Origin: Rhizobium sp. CFBP 8762
GTDB taxonomy: Bacteria; Pseudomonadota; Alphaproteobacteria; Rhizobiales; Rhizobiaceae
Direction: 5' to 3'
Assembly: GCF_014841565.1 (NCBI RefSeq)
Contig: NZ_JACYUD010000008.1
Location: 162,221-226,220 of the forward strand
DNA: 64,000 bases
Both the position numbers and the translations under genes were made by a program. The notes beneath the pieces were generated by a model. It ran no database searches. It was not told where the DNA came from and worked only from the letters and a program-made list of their open reading frames with translations. The number at the start of each line of letters is the position of its first letter. Within the stretch, counting starts at the first letter, position 1. Positions 24,587-31,892 of this stretch are shown here, in pieces.

Positions 24587-25465
24587 TTGACATTGGTTGC
24601 ATCTGTAAATCCCGCCCGTTCCGACCTCCGGCTTCGTGCGCCTCTTCGCTCGATTATGCTTGCCTCCACGCTGATCGTTGCGGGAGTTGCGCTTTCAGCC
24701 TGCCAGACGGCCAATACATCAGCGGATGTAATTCGCGTTGAAAGTGCTCAAGGCTCCAGTTCCAATATCGCATCCCTCACCAGCGTTATTGCTGCCAATC
24801 CACGCGATCCCGAGGGCTACAATGTTCGCGGCTCCGCCTATGGCCGCGCTGGCGACAACAAGCGTGCGCTCGCCGATTTCAATCAGGCCATTGCCATCAA
24901 CCCAAGCTTCTATCAGGCCTATGCCAACCGTGGGCTGGTGCTACGCAGCATGGGTAAGCAGGCGGAAGCGGCTGCGGACTATAACAAGGCCATTCAGCTG
25001 AACCCCAGCTATGACGTGGCCTATATTGGACGCGGCAATCTGTACCGGCAAGCTGGACGCAACAACGAAGCCTTTGGCGATTTCAACAAGGCCATAGAAC
25101 TCGACACGACCGACCCGCGCGCCTACCACAATCGGGGCCTGATCTTCCAGACCCGCAACCAGCACGACAAGGCCATCGAGGATTTCTCCAAGGCCATTTC
25201 GCTGTCGCCGAGTTCACCGGAACCCTACAACGGCCGTGGCATCTCCTACGTCGCTCTGGGTGACGACGACAACGCCTTTGCAGACTTCAACAATGCCATC
25301 AATCTGGATGGAAAAGTGGCCGAATCCTGGGCCAATCAGGCCCTCGTCTACGAGCGCCGTGGCGAAAAGGCGAAAGCATCCAAATCCTACAGCCACGCCC
25401 TATCGCTTGACCGCAACTACGGCCCGGCAAAGGCCGGTCTGGCTCGCGTCGGCACTGCTTCTTGA
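24587..25465 (+). CDS. TPR-repeat lipoprotein
   Basis: 292 residues. The N-terminus has basic residues, a hydrophobic segment and the lipobox ALSAC with Cys39 as lipidation site. Behind it lie about six tetratricopeptide repeats (repeated motifs such as NRGLVLRSMGKQAEAAADYNKA). The start is TTG 24587 with GAGGA upstream; an in-frame ATG at 24656 would leave a shorter signal peptide. NlpI-like in design: an outer-membrane-anchored scaffold. Stands alone between terminators. Confidence 0.85.
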   Translation: MTLVASVNPARSDLRLRAPLRSIMLASTLIVAGVALSACQTANTSADVIRVESAQGSSSNIASLTSVIAANPRDPEGYNVRGSAYGRAGDNKRALADFNQAIAINPSFYQAYANRGLVLRSMGKQAEAAADYNKAIQLNPSYDVAYIGRGNLYRQAGRNNEAFGDFNKAIELDTTDPRAYHNRGLIFQTRNQHDKAIEDFSKAISLSPSSPEPYNGRGISYVALGDDDNAFADFNNAINLDGKVAESWANQALVYERRGEKAKASKSYSHALSLDRNYGPAKAGLARVGTAS

Positions 25466-25511
25466 TGAGGAGCATATTGGACTTAGTGAGTTGAGGTTAA
25501 AAGGCTAGGAG

Positions 25512-25537
25512 CGCCGATCTTATCCTTAGGGTCGGCG
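25512..25537. terminator. Stem-loop between convergent genes
   Basis: CGCCGA (25512-25517) pairs with TCGGCG (25532-25537) between the TPR gene and the convergent TetR gene. No strong T-run; a modest two-way terminator at best. Confidence 0.35.
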
Positions 25538-25544
25538 TTACCAT

Positions 25545-26234
25545 TCAGCGTTTCGCAACAAGACCATCAATAAGCAAATCGACGCCTTTTCTGAACGCGC
25601 CATCCCAACCATCGTCGAGAAGAAGGCGCGTACGTGCGATGGACGGGTAGGCGTCGGCTATATCAACCGACTGCATCGTTTCCGCATTCCGGTCCCGTTT
25701 TGTGCGGTCAAAGTTGCCTTTTGTGACAGTAGCACCCATCACATGGTTCCAGAACGACCAAATCGCGACGTTTATGTCCGTGTCAGCCAAGCCTGCTTTA
25801 GCCAACGTCTGACCGAGCCACTCAAGCCTTTCAAGAATACTTCGCCCAAGCGCCCGGCTTGGCAGCAATGATATCGACCACGGATGCCGTAACATGCAGG
25901 CGCGCCAGTCTTCCAGCATATCCGTGATATCGCTGCGCCAATCGACAGCACCATCTTTTTCAGTTGAGGCTCGATAGGAAAGCACCGAGTTCAGGGCTAA
26001 ATCAAAGACTTGGTTCTTATTGGCAACATGCCAGTATACGCTCATCGTGCCGGCATCAAGGTGATCAGCCAGTCGCCGCATCGTCAAACCGTCCACGCCG
26101 CTCGCGTCCAGCAGTGCCACAGCGGCGTCTGCAATCCGTTCGAGGGACAGGTTTGAGCCGCCGTCCTTAAAACTGCCTTCAGACTGTGCGCGCTTTGCCT
26201 TTCGGTTTTGGGTTGCACCTTGCTTTGCTGCCAT
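25545..26234 (-). CDS. TetR/AcrR regulator with TetR-type C-terminal domain
   Basis: 229 residues from ATG 26234, which has AAGGAG 6 bases upstream; the frame extends 13 codons further without support. The HTH (about 31-75) contains LTMRRLADHLDAGTMSVYWHVANK, typical of TetR proteins with the classical C-terminal fold, close to drug- or metabolite-responsive repressors. It is divergent from a RidA-like gene, and a perfect double operator lies between them, so it very likely represses both. Confidence 0.9.
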   Translation of the reverse strand: MAAKQGATQNRKAKRAQSEGSFKDGGSNLSLERIADAAVALLDASGVDGLTMRRLADHLDAGTMSVYWHVANKNQVFDLALNSVLSYRASTEKDGAVDWRSDITDMLEDWRACMLRHPWSISLLPSRALGRSILERLEWLGQTLAKAGLADTDINVAIWSFWNHVMGATVTKGNFDRTKRDRNAETMQSVDIADAYPSIARTRLLLDDGWDGAFRKGVDLLIDGLVAKR

Positions 26235-26298
26235 GTCGGCTCCTTGTCTTCCGGATAGCAGATTAGACAGCAATTACATCAATATCCAGAGCACACGG

Positions 26299-26343
26299 TT
26301 GACTCGTACAATGTACGACGTGTATACATTCGTACATTGTACG
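26299..26343 (+). promoter_or_regulatory. ridA-like promoter with two TetR operators
   Basis: CGTACAATGTACG (26305-26317) and its exact reverse complement CGTACATTGTACG (26331-26343); each is itself a near-palindrome GTAC-n3-GTAC. A promoter fits around them: TTGACT (26299-26304), 18-bp spacer, TATACA (26323-26328). The first site fills the spacer and the second covers the start point, a classic steric repression layout for the gene at 26403. Confidence 0.75.
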
Positions 26344-26402
26344 ATTCTTGGATATCAATAATGTTTTCTGACGCAAGGGCACTGCTTTTAGGAGGAGCTA
26401 TT

Positions 26403-26846
26403 ATGACTACTGTATTCTCGTCGCCGCCAACCATGCACGCAACTGATCGTTTGCTCACGATCGTCAACCCCAAAACCCTCTACAACCCTGCCCCTCTCGG
26501 CTACAGCACAGCGGTTTTGGCCCCGGAGAATGGCCGGACAGCCTATATTTCCGGACAGGGAGGACAGGATCATACTGGGGCGTTGTCGACTGATTTTGAA
26601 GATCAGGTCGAGCAAGCCTATGCCAATCTCCTCACATCCCTTGAAGGTGTGGGTGCCAAACCGGAACACGTAGCCAAGCTGACCGTTCTCGTGGTTGATC
26701 ATGACATGTCAAAACTCGACATTTTGACTAAACACGTCAAAAGGGTATTCGGCGACACATTGCCCGCCCAAACCCTTATACCTGTACCCAAGCTGGCGGT
26801 TGATGCGATGCTGTTCGAAGTTGAAGCTATCGCTGTTGTTCGATAG
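26403..26846 (+). CDS. RidA/YjgF/UK114-family protein
   Basis: 147 residues from ATG 26403, with GGAGGAG 6 bases upstream; the open frame extends further 5' into the operator region. The fold motifs are present (GRTAYISGQGG, LPAQTLIPVPKLA, FEVEAIAVV). In imine deaminases of the family an arginine follows PA in this last region; here it is Gln, so the classical enamine/imine deaminase activity is doubtful. It may act on another small molecule or bind a ligand. Controlled by the divergent TetR protein. Confidence 0.85.
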   Translation: MTTVFSSPPTMHATDRLLTIVNPKTLYNPAPLGYSTAVLAPENGRTAYISGQGGQDHTGALSTDFEDQVEQAYANLLTSLEGVGAKPEHVAKLTVLVVDHDMSKLDILTKHVKRVFGDTLPAQTLIPVPKLAVDAMLFEVEAIAVVR

Positions 26847-26961
26847 CAGGCCGAACAAGCAACCAGTTTCAAGATGGCGGCTTGTCGAAGTCGCCATCTC
26901 CGTCTCATCAATTGCGACATGCAAGACACGCGACGGAGTGCCGATAACTTCGTAAGCTAGA

Positions 26962-27474
26962 TTACAAGATCTTGCTTAAGATAACGCTGCGGTAGTTGGT
27001 GTGGCCCCATTGGGCATATTCGATAAAGCGGTAACCGAGCTTCGTGTACCAGCTGACAAGGTGGGTAGCGGGTTCGGCGGTATCTAGCGCGATCTCCTTA
27101 GCACCGCTTCTAACAGCTGTTTCCTCAACCAGCGTTATCAACTGGCGGCCAAGGCCTTGCGCCTGCAAGCCGGGCTCAACGGCAAATTGTGCAAGGCTGG
27201 CGACCTCAGGTCGATCATACCACGAGCAACCCGAGGTCTGTCCGGTATCCTTGAACAGGATGGTACCAACAATCTGGTCGCTCTTTACAGCGACGTAACA
27301 GGTGCCCTGTGAAATCCGGTCGCGGGTCACCTCTTCCGACTGATGGGTAGCCAAGTAGCGCAGCCCTTGGCTGGCAAGCCCAGCATAGGCCCGGTGCAGA
27401 AGGCTGGTCAGCGCCCCAAGCGAATCTTCGACTCCAAGGCGCCTGATGATGATATTGTCGGGGAAACCGGACAC
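26962..27474 (-). CDS. GNAT family N-acetyltransferase
   Basis: 170 residues from GTG 27474. The acetyl-CoA pyrophosphate loop is QAQGLGRQL with an upstream beta-bulge strand (SLAQFAVEPG), and the C-terminal WYTKLGYRF motif completes the fold. Substrate unknown. It stands alone between the RidA-like gene and the pntB terminator, in a stretch lower in GC than the transhydrogenase genes. Confidence 0.88.
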   Translation of the reverse strand: MSGFPDNIIIRRLGVEDSLGALTSLLHRAYAGLASQGLRYLATHQSEEVTRDRISQGTCYVAVKSDQIVGTILFKDTGQTSGCSWYDRPEVASLAQFAVEPGLQAQGLGRQLITLVEETAVRSGAKEIALDTAEPATHLVSWYTKLGYRFIEYAQWGHTNYRSVILSKIL

Positions 27475-27497
27475 GGGAGCCTTGCATCGTTGAGCGG

Positions 27498-27534
27498 TAA
27501 AAACGAAAGCCGCTCGCCTTAAGCGAACGGCTTT
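27498..27534 (-). terminator. Terminator of the pnt operon
   Basis: A 12-bp stem (27506-27517 with 27523-27534, one mismatch) only 5 bp after the pntB stop, followed on the minus strand by a CGTTTTTA stretch (27498-27505). Confidence 0.85.
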
Positions 27535-27539
27535 GTGCT

Positions 27540-28940
27540 TTAGTGAGACATCGCTTTCACAATGTCTTCGGTCATTTTCTTGGCATCGCCCAGCAGCATC
27601 ATGGTGCTGTCCTTGTAGAACAGCGTGTTGTCAATCCCGGCGTAACCGGAGCCGAGCGAGCGCTTGACGAACAGGCAGGTCTTGGCCTTGTCCACGTCGA
27701 GAATGGGCATGCCGTAGATAGGCGACGTCTTGTCGTCACGCGCAGCCGGATTGGTGACATCATTCGCACCGATCACATAGGCGACGTCGGCTTGAGCGAA
27801 TTCGGAGTTGATGTCTTCCAGTTCGAATACTTCGTCATAAGGCACATTGGCTTCTGCGAGAAGAACGTTCATGTGACCTGGCATACGGCCCGCGACAGGA
27901 TGGATGGCGTATTTGACTTCAACACCATTGGCTTTCAGCTTGTCGGCCAGCTCGCGAAGCGAATGCTGTGCCTGCGCCACCGCCATACCGTATCCGGGGA
28001 CAATGATGACCTTCGAGGCATTGGCCATGAGATAGGCGGCATCATCGGCTGAGCCCTGCTTGATGGTGCGATCAATACCGTCATCAGCCCCGGAGGCCGC
28101 AGTATCGCCACCGAAACCGCCGAGAATAACGGAGATAAACGACCGGTTCATGCCCTTGCACATGATGTAGGAGAGGATGGCACCGGACGATCCCACCAAG
28201 GCCCCTGTAATAATCAAAGCAAAGTTGCCGAGCGTGAAGCCGATGCCTGCCGCTGCCCAACCGGAGTAGGAATTGAGCATCGAAACAACAACCGGCATAT
28301 CCGCGCCGCCGATGGGCACAATCAGCAGCACACCCAGCGCCAGCGACAGCAGCACGATGAGCCAGAACGCCAGATGGCTTTCCGTCAACGCCAGCACCGT
28401 CACGAATGCGATGACCAGCACCAGCAGACCGGCATTGATGAAATGGCGGAACTGCAACATAATGGGCTTGCCGGACATGCGCCCGTCCAGCTTCAGGAAC
28501 GCGACGATGGAACCGGTAAAGGTGAGAGAGCCGATGGCGGCACCCAAGGCCATTTCAACCAGCGCCTGCGCGTGGATTGCACCGGGTGCGCCAATGCCGA
28601 ATGAAATCGGCGTATACAGCGCTGCGGCAGCAACCAGAACGGCCGCAAGGCCCACCAGCGAATGAAACCCGGCGACGAGTTGCGGCATAGCGGTCATGGC
28701 GATGCTGCGCGCAATATACGCACCGATACCGCCGCCAATGGCCAGACCAAGGACAATTAGACCAAGGCCGCCGAGGGTGGGCTGGGCCAAAAGCAGCGTG
28801 GTGACGATGGCGATGCCCATGCCCACCATACCGTAAATATTGCCCTTGCGGCTGGTTGTCGGGTGCGACAGACCGCGCAATGCCATGATGAACAGCACGC
28901 CGGAAATCAGATAGAGAAAAGCCGCGAAATTCTGAGACAT
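27540..28940 (-). CDS. pntB: NAD(P) transhydrogenase subunit beta
   Basis: 466 residues from ATG 28940; a GTG five codons upstream (28955) overlaps the pntAB end but is less likely. Eight or nine membrane helices fill the first 270 residues, then the NADP(H)-binding domain III with GYGMAVAQAQHSLREL, HPVAGRMPGHMNVLLAEA and GANDVTNPAA. With the alpha subunits it uses the proton gradient to reduce NADP with NADH. Inner membrane. The operon order on this strand is oxidase subunit IV, pntAA, pntAB, pntB. Confidence 0.96.
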   Translation of the reverse strand: MSQNFAAFLYLISGVLFIMALRGLSHPTTSRKGNIYGMVGMGIAIVTTLLLAQPTLGGLGLIVLGLAIGGGIGAYIARSIAMTAMPQLVAGFHSLVGLAAVLVAAAALYTPISFGIGAPGAIHAQALVEMALGAAIGSLTFTGSIVAFLKLDGRMSGKPIMLQFRHFINAGLLVLVIAFVTVLALTESHLAFWLIVLLSLALGVLLIVPIGGADMPVVVSMLNSYSGWAAAGIGFTLGNFALIITGALVGSSGAILSYIMCKGMNRSFISVILGGFGGDTAASGADDGIDRTIKQGSADDAAYLMANASKVIIVPGYGMAVAQAQHSLRELADKLKANGVEVKYAIHPVAGRMPGHMNVLLAEANVPYDEVFELEDINSEFAQADVAYVIGANDVTNPAARDDKTSPIYGMPILDVDKAKTCLFVKRSLGSGYAGIDNTLFYKDSTMMLLGDAKKMTEDIVKAMSH

Positions 28941-28951
28941 AATCGCGCCCC

Positions 28952-29362
28952 TCACTTATCTTTTTTCTTGTACATGGCGAGCATGCGGTGGGTCACCAGG
29001 AAGCCCCCGAAAATATTGACCGAGGCCAGGATCAACGCGATGAAACCGAACCCTGTGGCCAGCCCGCTCATGGAAATGCCCACGGCGAGCAATGCACCGA
29101 CGACGATCACCGAGGAAATAGCGTTGGTAACAGCCATCAGCGGTGTATGCAGGGCTGGCGTTACCGACCACACGACATAGTAACCGACAAAAATGGCCAG
29201 CAGGAAAATCGCAAACTGGAAGATGAACGGATCGATAGCACCAACGGACAGGCCATGGGCCGCTGCCCCTGCCATGTCCGGAACGGTCAGGGCCGCATCA
29301 CGCACACCCTGCACGGCTTGATCCAGATTGTTCAGTGCCCGATCAAGAAACTCATTAGCCAT
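28952..29362 (-). CDS. pntAB: NAD(P) transhydrogenase subunit alpha, membrane part
   Basis: 136 residues with three to four membrane helices ([51 protein letters not shown]), the transmembrane half of PntA that is a separate gene in alphaproteobacteria. ATG 29362 has GGAGGCG upstream and overlaps the pntAA stop by 8 nt. Confidence 0.94.
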   Translation of the reverse strand: MANEFLDRALNNLDQAVQGVRDAALTVPDMAGAAAHGLSVGAIDPFIFQFAIFLLAIFVGYYVVWSVTPALHTPLMAVTNAISSVIVVGALLAVGISMSGLATGFGFIALILASVNIFGGFLVTHRMLAMYKKKDK

Positions 29363-30500
29363 TATAAGCGCCTCCGGCGAATTTGGGATGCACCACCGCG
29401 CCAGCGTCGGTCAGCATGGTCGCTTTGACAAGTTCGTCGTCACGGTTGAGGGCCAGCGCCTTGGTGTTTTTGTCGATCATTGTTTCCAGGAAGGTCAGCA
29501 GGTTCTTGGCGTAAAGCGCCGAAGCGCTGGCAGCGATGCGGCCGGGAACATTGTTGTAACCGATCACCGTCACGCCTTCGACGTCTGCGACCTCACCCGC
29601 CTGCGATCCCTCGATATTGCCACCGCGCTCCACTGCCAGATCGACCGCGACGGAACCGCGTTTCATGGCTTTCAGCATATCGCGCGTGACGAGACGCGGT
29701 GCCGGGCGGCCCGGAATCAGCGCCGTTGTGATGACGATATCCTGCTTGGAAATATGGTCTGCAACCAGCGCTGCCTGCTTGGCCTGATACTCCGCCGACA
29801 TTTCCTTGGCATAACCAGCCGCGGTTTCAGCAGCCTTGAACTCCTCGTCCTCAACGGCGATGAACTTTGCACCCAGCGACGCCACCTGCTCCTTGGCCGC
29901 AGGGCGGACATCGGTTGCCGACACCGCAGCACCCAGACGCCGCGCCGTTGCGATGGCTTGCAGCCCTGCAACACCGGCACCCATGACGAACACTTTGGCC
30001 GCTGGCACCGTGCCTGCCGCCGTCATCATCATGGGAATTGCACGGTCATAAACCGACGCCGCATCGATCACCGCCTGATAGCCGGCCAGATTCGCCTGCG
30101 ACGACAGGACGTCCATGGATTGAGCACGCGTGATACGCGGCATCAATTCCATCGCAAACGTTGTCAGTCCCGCGCGCGCCATTTCGGCCAAAGCGTCTTC
30201 ATGTCCATACGGGTCCATGACGGCAATGACGATTGCGCCGTTCTTGTACGTGGTGATCTCATGCGATGACGGACGCCGAACTTTTAGAACCACGTCGGCA
30301 CTACCCGCATCGGCTTCATGGCCTATGCGGGCACCCACGGCCTCGTAATCGCTGTCTGCAATACGCGATCGGTCGCCAGCGCCGGATTCGACGACAACAT
30401 CGAATCCCAGCCCTTTCATTTTCTTCACGGTCTCGGCGGATGCAGAAACGCGGCCTTCGTCAGCGTCTGTTTCCTTCGCCACATAAATGATCACTGTCAA
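29355..30500 (-). CDS. pntAA: NAD(P) transhydrogenase subunit alpha, NAD-binding part
   Basis: 381 residues from TTG 30500, preceded by GGGGG at suitable spacing; GTG 30494 is the alternative and the upstream ATG is shadow. Alanine-dehydrogenase-like domain I that binds NAD(H): [20 protein letters not shown] near 175, and the [20 protein letters not shown] motif. Soluble cytoplasmic half of the proton-translocating transhydrogenase. Follows the oxidase subunit IV gene. Confidence 0.95.
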   Translation of the reverse strand: MTVIIYVAKETDADEGRVSASAETVKKMKGLGFDVVVESGAGDRSRIADSDYEAVGARIGHEADAGSADVVLKVRRPSSHEITTYKNGAIVIAVMDPYGHEDALAEMARAGLTTFAMELMPRITRAQSMDVLSSQANLAGYQAVIDAASVYDRAIPMMMTAAGTVPAAKVFVMGAGVAGLQAIATARRLGAAVSATDVRPAAKEQVASLGAKFIAVEDEEFKAAETAAGYAKEMSAEYQAKQAALVADHISKQDIVITTALIPGRPAPRLVTRDMLKAMKRGSVAVDLAVERGGNIEGSQAGEVADVEGVTVIGYNNVPGRIAASASALYAKNLLTFLETMIDKNTKALALNRDDELVKATMLTDAGAVVHPKFAGGAYNG

Positions 30501-30571
30501 AATTCCCCCTTCTCCGCAGGGCCATCCCCTGCCCAAAGCGCATACCGCAATGCCTGAAGCACCCGTATCGG

Positions 30572-30799
30572 CTATCCGCGAAGCAGAAATACGCCCGCAA
30601 TATTCAGGAACACCAACGCGATGAGCGCTGTGATGAACCCGGCGCCCGTGAAGAACCCAATTGCCATGGCAATCAGCAGGGTAACCACGAACATCGTTCC
30701 ATATTTTGCAGCGGACAAAAAGAAGCCATAGGTCTTCTCATGCTCCGAATAGTCCATCGGCGCGCCCAGTTCGATAGGTCCAGTGGGTTTTTCAGCCAT
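30572..30799 (-). CDS. aa3-type cytochrome c oxidase subunit IV
   Basis: 75 residues from ATG 30799, supported by GGAG 9 bases upstream; an ATG at 30820 is weaker. A polar N-terminus with DYSEHEKTYGFFL and one or two membrane segments (MFVVTLLIAMAIGFF, ITALIALVFLNIAGVFLL) fit the small bacterial subunit IV family. The gene often sits beside pntAA in Hyphomicrobiales, as here (71 bp apart). Confidence 0.88.
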   Translation of the reverse strand: MAEKPTGPIELGAPMDYSEHEKTYGFFLSAAKYGTMFVVTLLIAMAIGFFTGAGFITALIALVFLNIAGVFLLRG

Positions 30800-30926
30800 A
30801 GCCCGCACTCCATTGTTCATACAACAACCGCAGTGGCCTGATCTGCCATGCGGCATTCATAAGCACCCCAAGGGGCAAAAGACTGTTCCCATTCGCCTTA
30901 CACAAACCAAACCTTAAGTGCAATGA

Positions 30927-30956
30927 GAACCGCACACAATTTCCGGTGTGCGGTTC
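30927..30956 (-). terminator. Strong hairpin after the FeeM-like gene
   Basis: A perfect 11-bp stem GAACCGCACAC (30927-30937) with GTGTGCGGTTC (30946-30956), 15 bp beyond the stop of the minus-strand FeeM-like gene. There is no good U-tract, but its position suits a terminator separating it from the oxidase/pnt operon. Confidence 0.6.
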
Positions 30957-30971
30957 CAGGACGACACGCTT

Positions 30972-31721
30972 TTACCCGCGCGCACTGTTACGCGCATGGG
31001 CGCTGAGCGCAAGCCGCGCGGTGGGGCGAATGGTAAGTGGGGTAAACGGCATGGTTTCCGCACTTTCAAACATCATACGCCGCTCGAACCCTTCGGAATT
31101 GAAGAAGGGAAACCGCTTGTAAAGCCACGGACGGATGTCACGAACCCGCGCTGCGAGCAGCGTGAGATCGATGTTGTAATTGCCGCAGTTGGACTGTGGC
31201 GTGACCACCGTATCAGCATCGAAAACCCGCTTGTAGAAGGCCGCGTGTTGCGGCTTGACCAGCGACAAACACCGGTCCACATCAAAATGCTCCGAGGCCA
31301 TGGTTGCAACCCGAAGGGTCAGGTAGGGAATGGCGGGCATTTCACGCAGCACTTCCGGGTCGGCGGCCAGCCGTACGGGATCGATCAGGCTCATGCCCGC
31401 ATCCAGAAAGCTGTCAATCTCCTCCCCAAACACCGAACCGGACGAACTGATCCGGTGTTGCGGCGTGACATGGTGCACGCGAATGGTGCTGATCAGCCGC
31501 TCCTCGTAGTAGATACCGAACACATAGGCATGCGAGTCAAAGTCGATATCGTCGATCAATGTGCTTCCTGACAACGGCAGGATATCGGCCATTCGGTAGG
31601 CCTTGAAGCGGATACGGGCGACCTCCTCCATATCCTCCCCGGATTCAACCCGGCGGTACTCCACCCGGTCCAGCAATCGCAACAACTTCTCCGAAAAACG
31701 GTCTGTTTCCGTCGGTTTCAT
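30972..31721 (-). CDS. FeeM-like N-acyltransferase (autoinducer-synthase-like)
   Basis: 249 residues. The pattern resembles the N-acyl amino acid synthase FeeM and LuxI-type GNAT folds: RIRFKAYRMADILP near the N-terminus, IDFDSHAYVFGIYYEERLISTIRVH, and a C-terminal segment about acyl-chain contact (PHAAFYKRVF-like). No homoserine-lactone synthase signature is clear. Such enzymes join fatty acyl groups from acyl carrier protein to an amine; the product here is unknown. AGGAAACC lies 10 bases before ATG 31721, and a perfect CtrA-type box lies 20 bp upstream. It is divergent in neither direction; the GGDEF-EAL gene precedes it. Confidence 0.6.
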   Translation of the reverse strand: MKPTETDRFSEKLLRLLDRVEYRRVESGEDMEEVARIRFKAYRMADILPLSGSTLIDDIDFDSHAYVFGIYYEERLISTIRVHHVTPQHRISSSGSVFGEEIDSFLDAGMSLIDPVRLAADPEVLREMPAIPYLTLRVATMASEHFDVDRCLSLVKPQHAAFYKRVFDADTVVTPQSNCGNYNIDLTLLAARVRDIRPWLYKRFPFFNSEGFERRMMFESAETMPFTPLTIRPTARLALSAHARNSARG

Positions 31722-31740
31722 ATCATGGTTTCCTGAAAGG

Positions 31741-31756
31741 TTAACAACACGTTAAC
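31741..31756. promoter_or_regulatory. CtrA-type box TTAA-N7-TTAAC
   Basis: TTAACAACACGTTAAC matches the full CtrA consensus and also reads as TTAA-N7-TTAAC on the other strand. It lies 20 bp before the start codon of the FeeM-like gene, where CtrA would overlap its promoter. CtrA is the cell-cycle master regulator of alphaproteobacteria. Confidence 0.55.
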
Positions 31757-31892
31757 GTAACAGGAGGGCCATCATTGGTAAGAATTGAATCAAACTATAA
31801 TAAAGTTTTAACTATTAAGGTTACCGATTAACTATAGTAAAGGTTAACAATACAATTATATATTATAATTTACTGAGATAAAATGATTTTAT
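31757..31892. other. AT-rich intergenic segment
   Basis: About 136 bp, nearly all A/T, with several TTAAC or GTTAA half-sites (for example 31828-31832 and 31852-31857). Lies between the end of the GGDEF-EAL gene and the CtrA box. No gene; it probably forms the promoter region of the FeeM-like gene and could be intrinsically bent. Confidence 0.45.
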
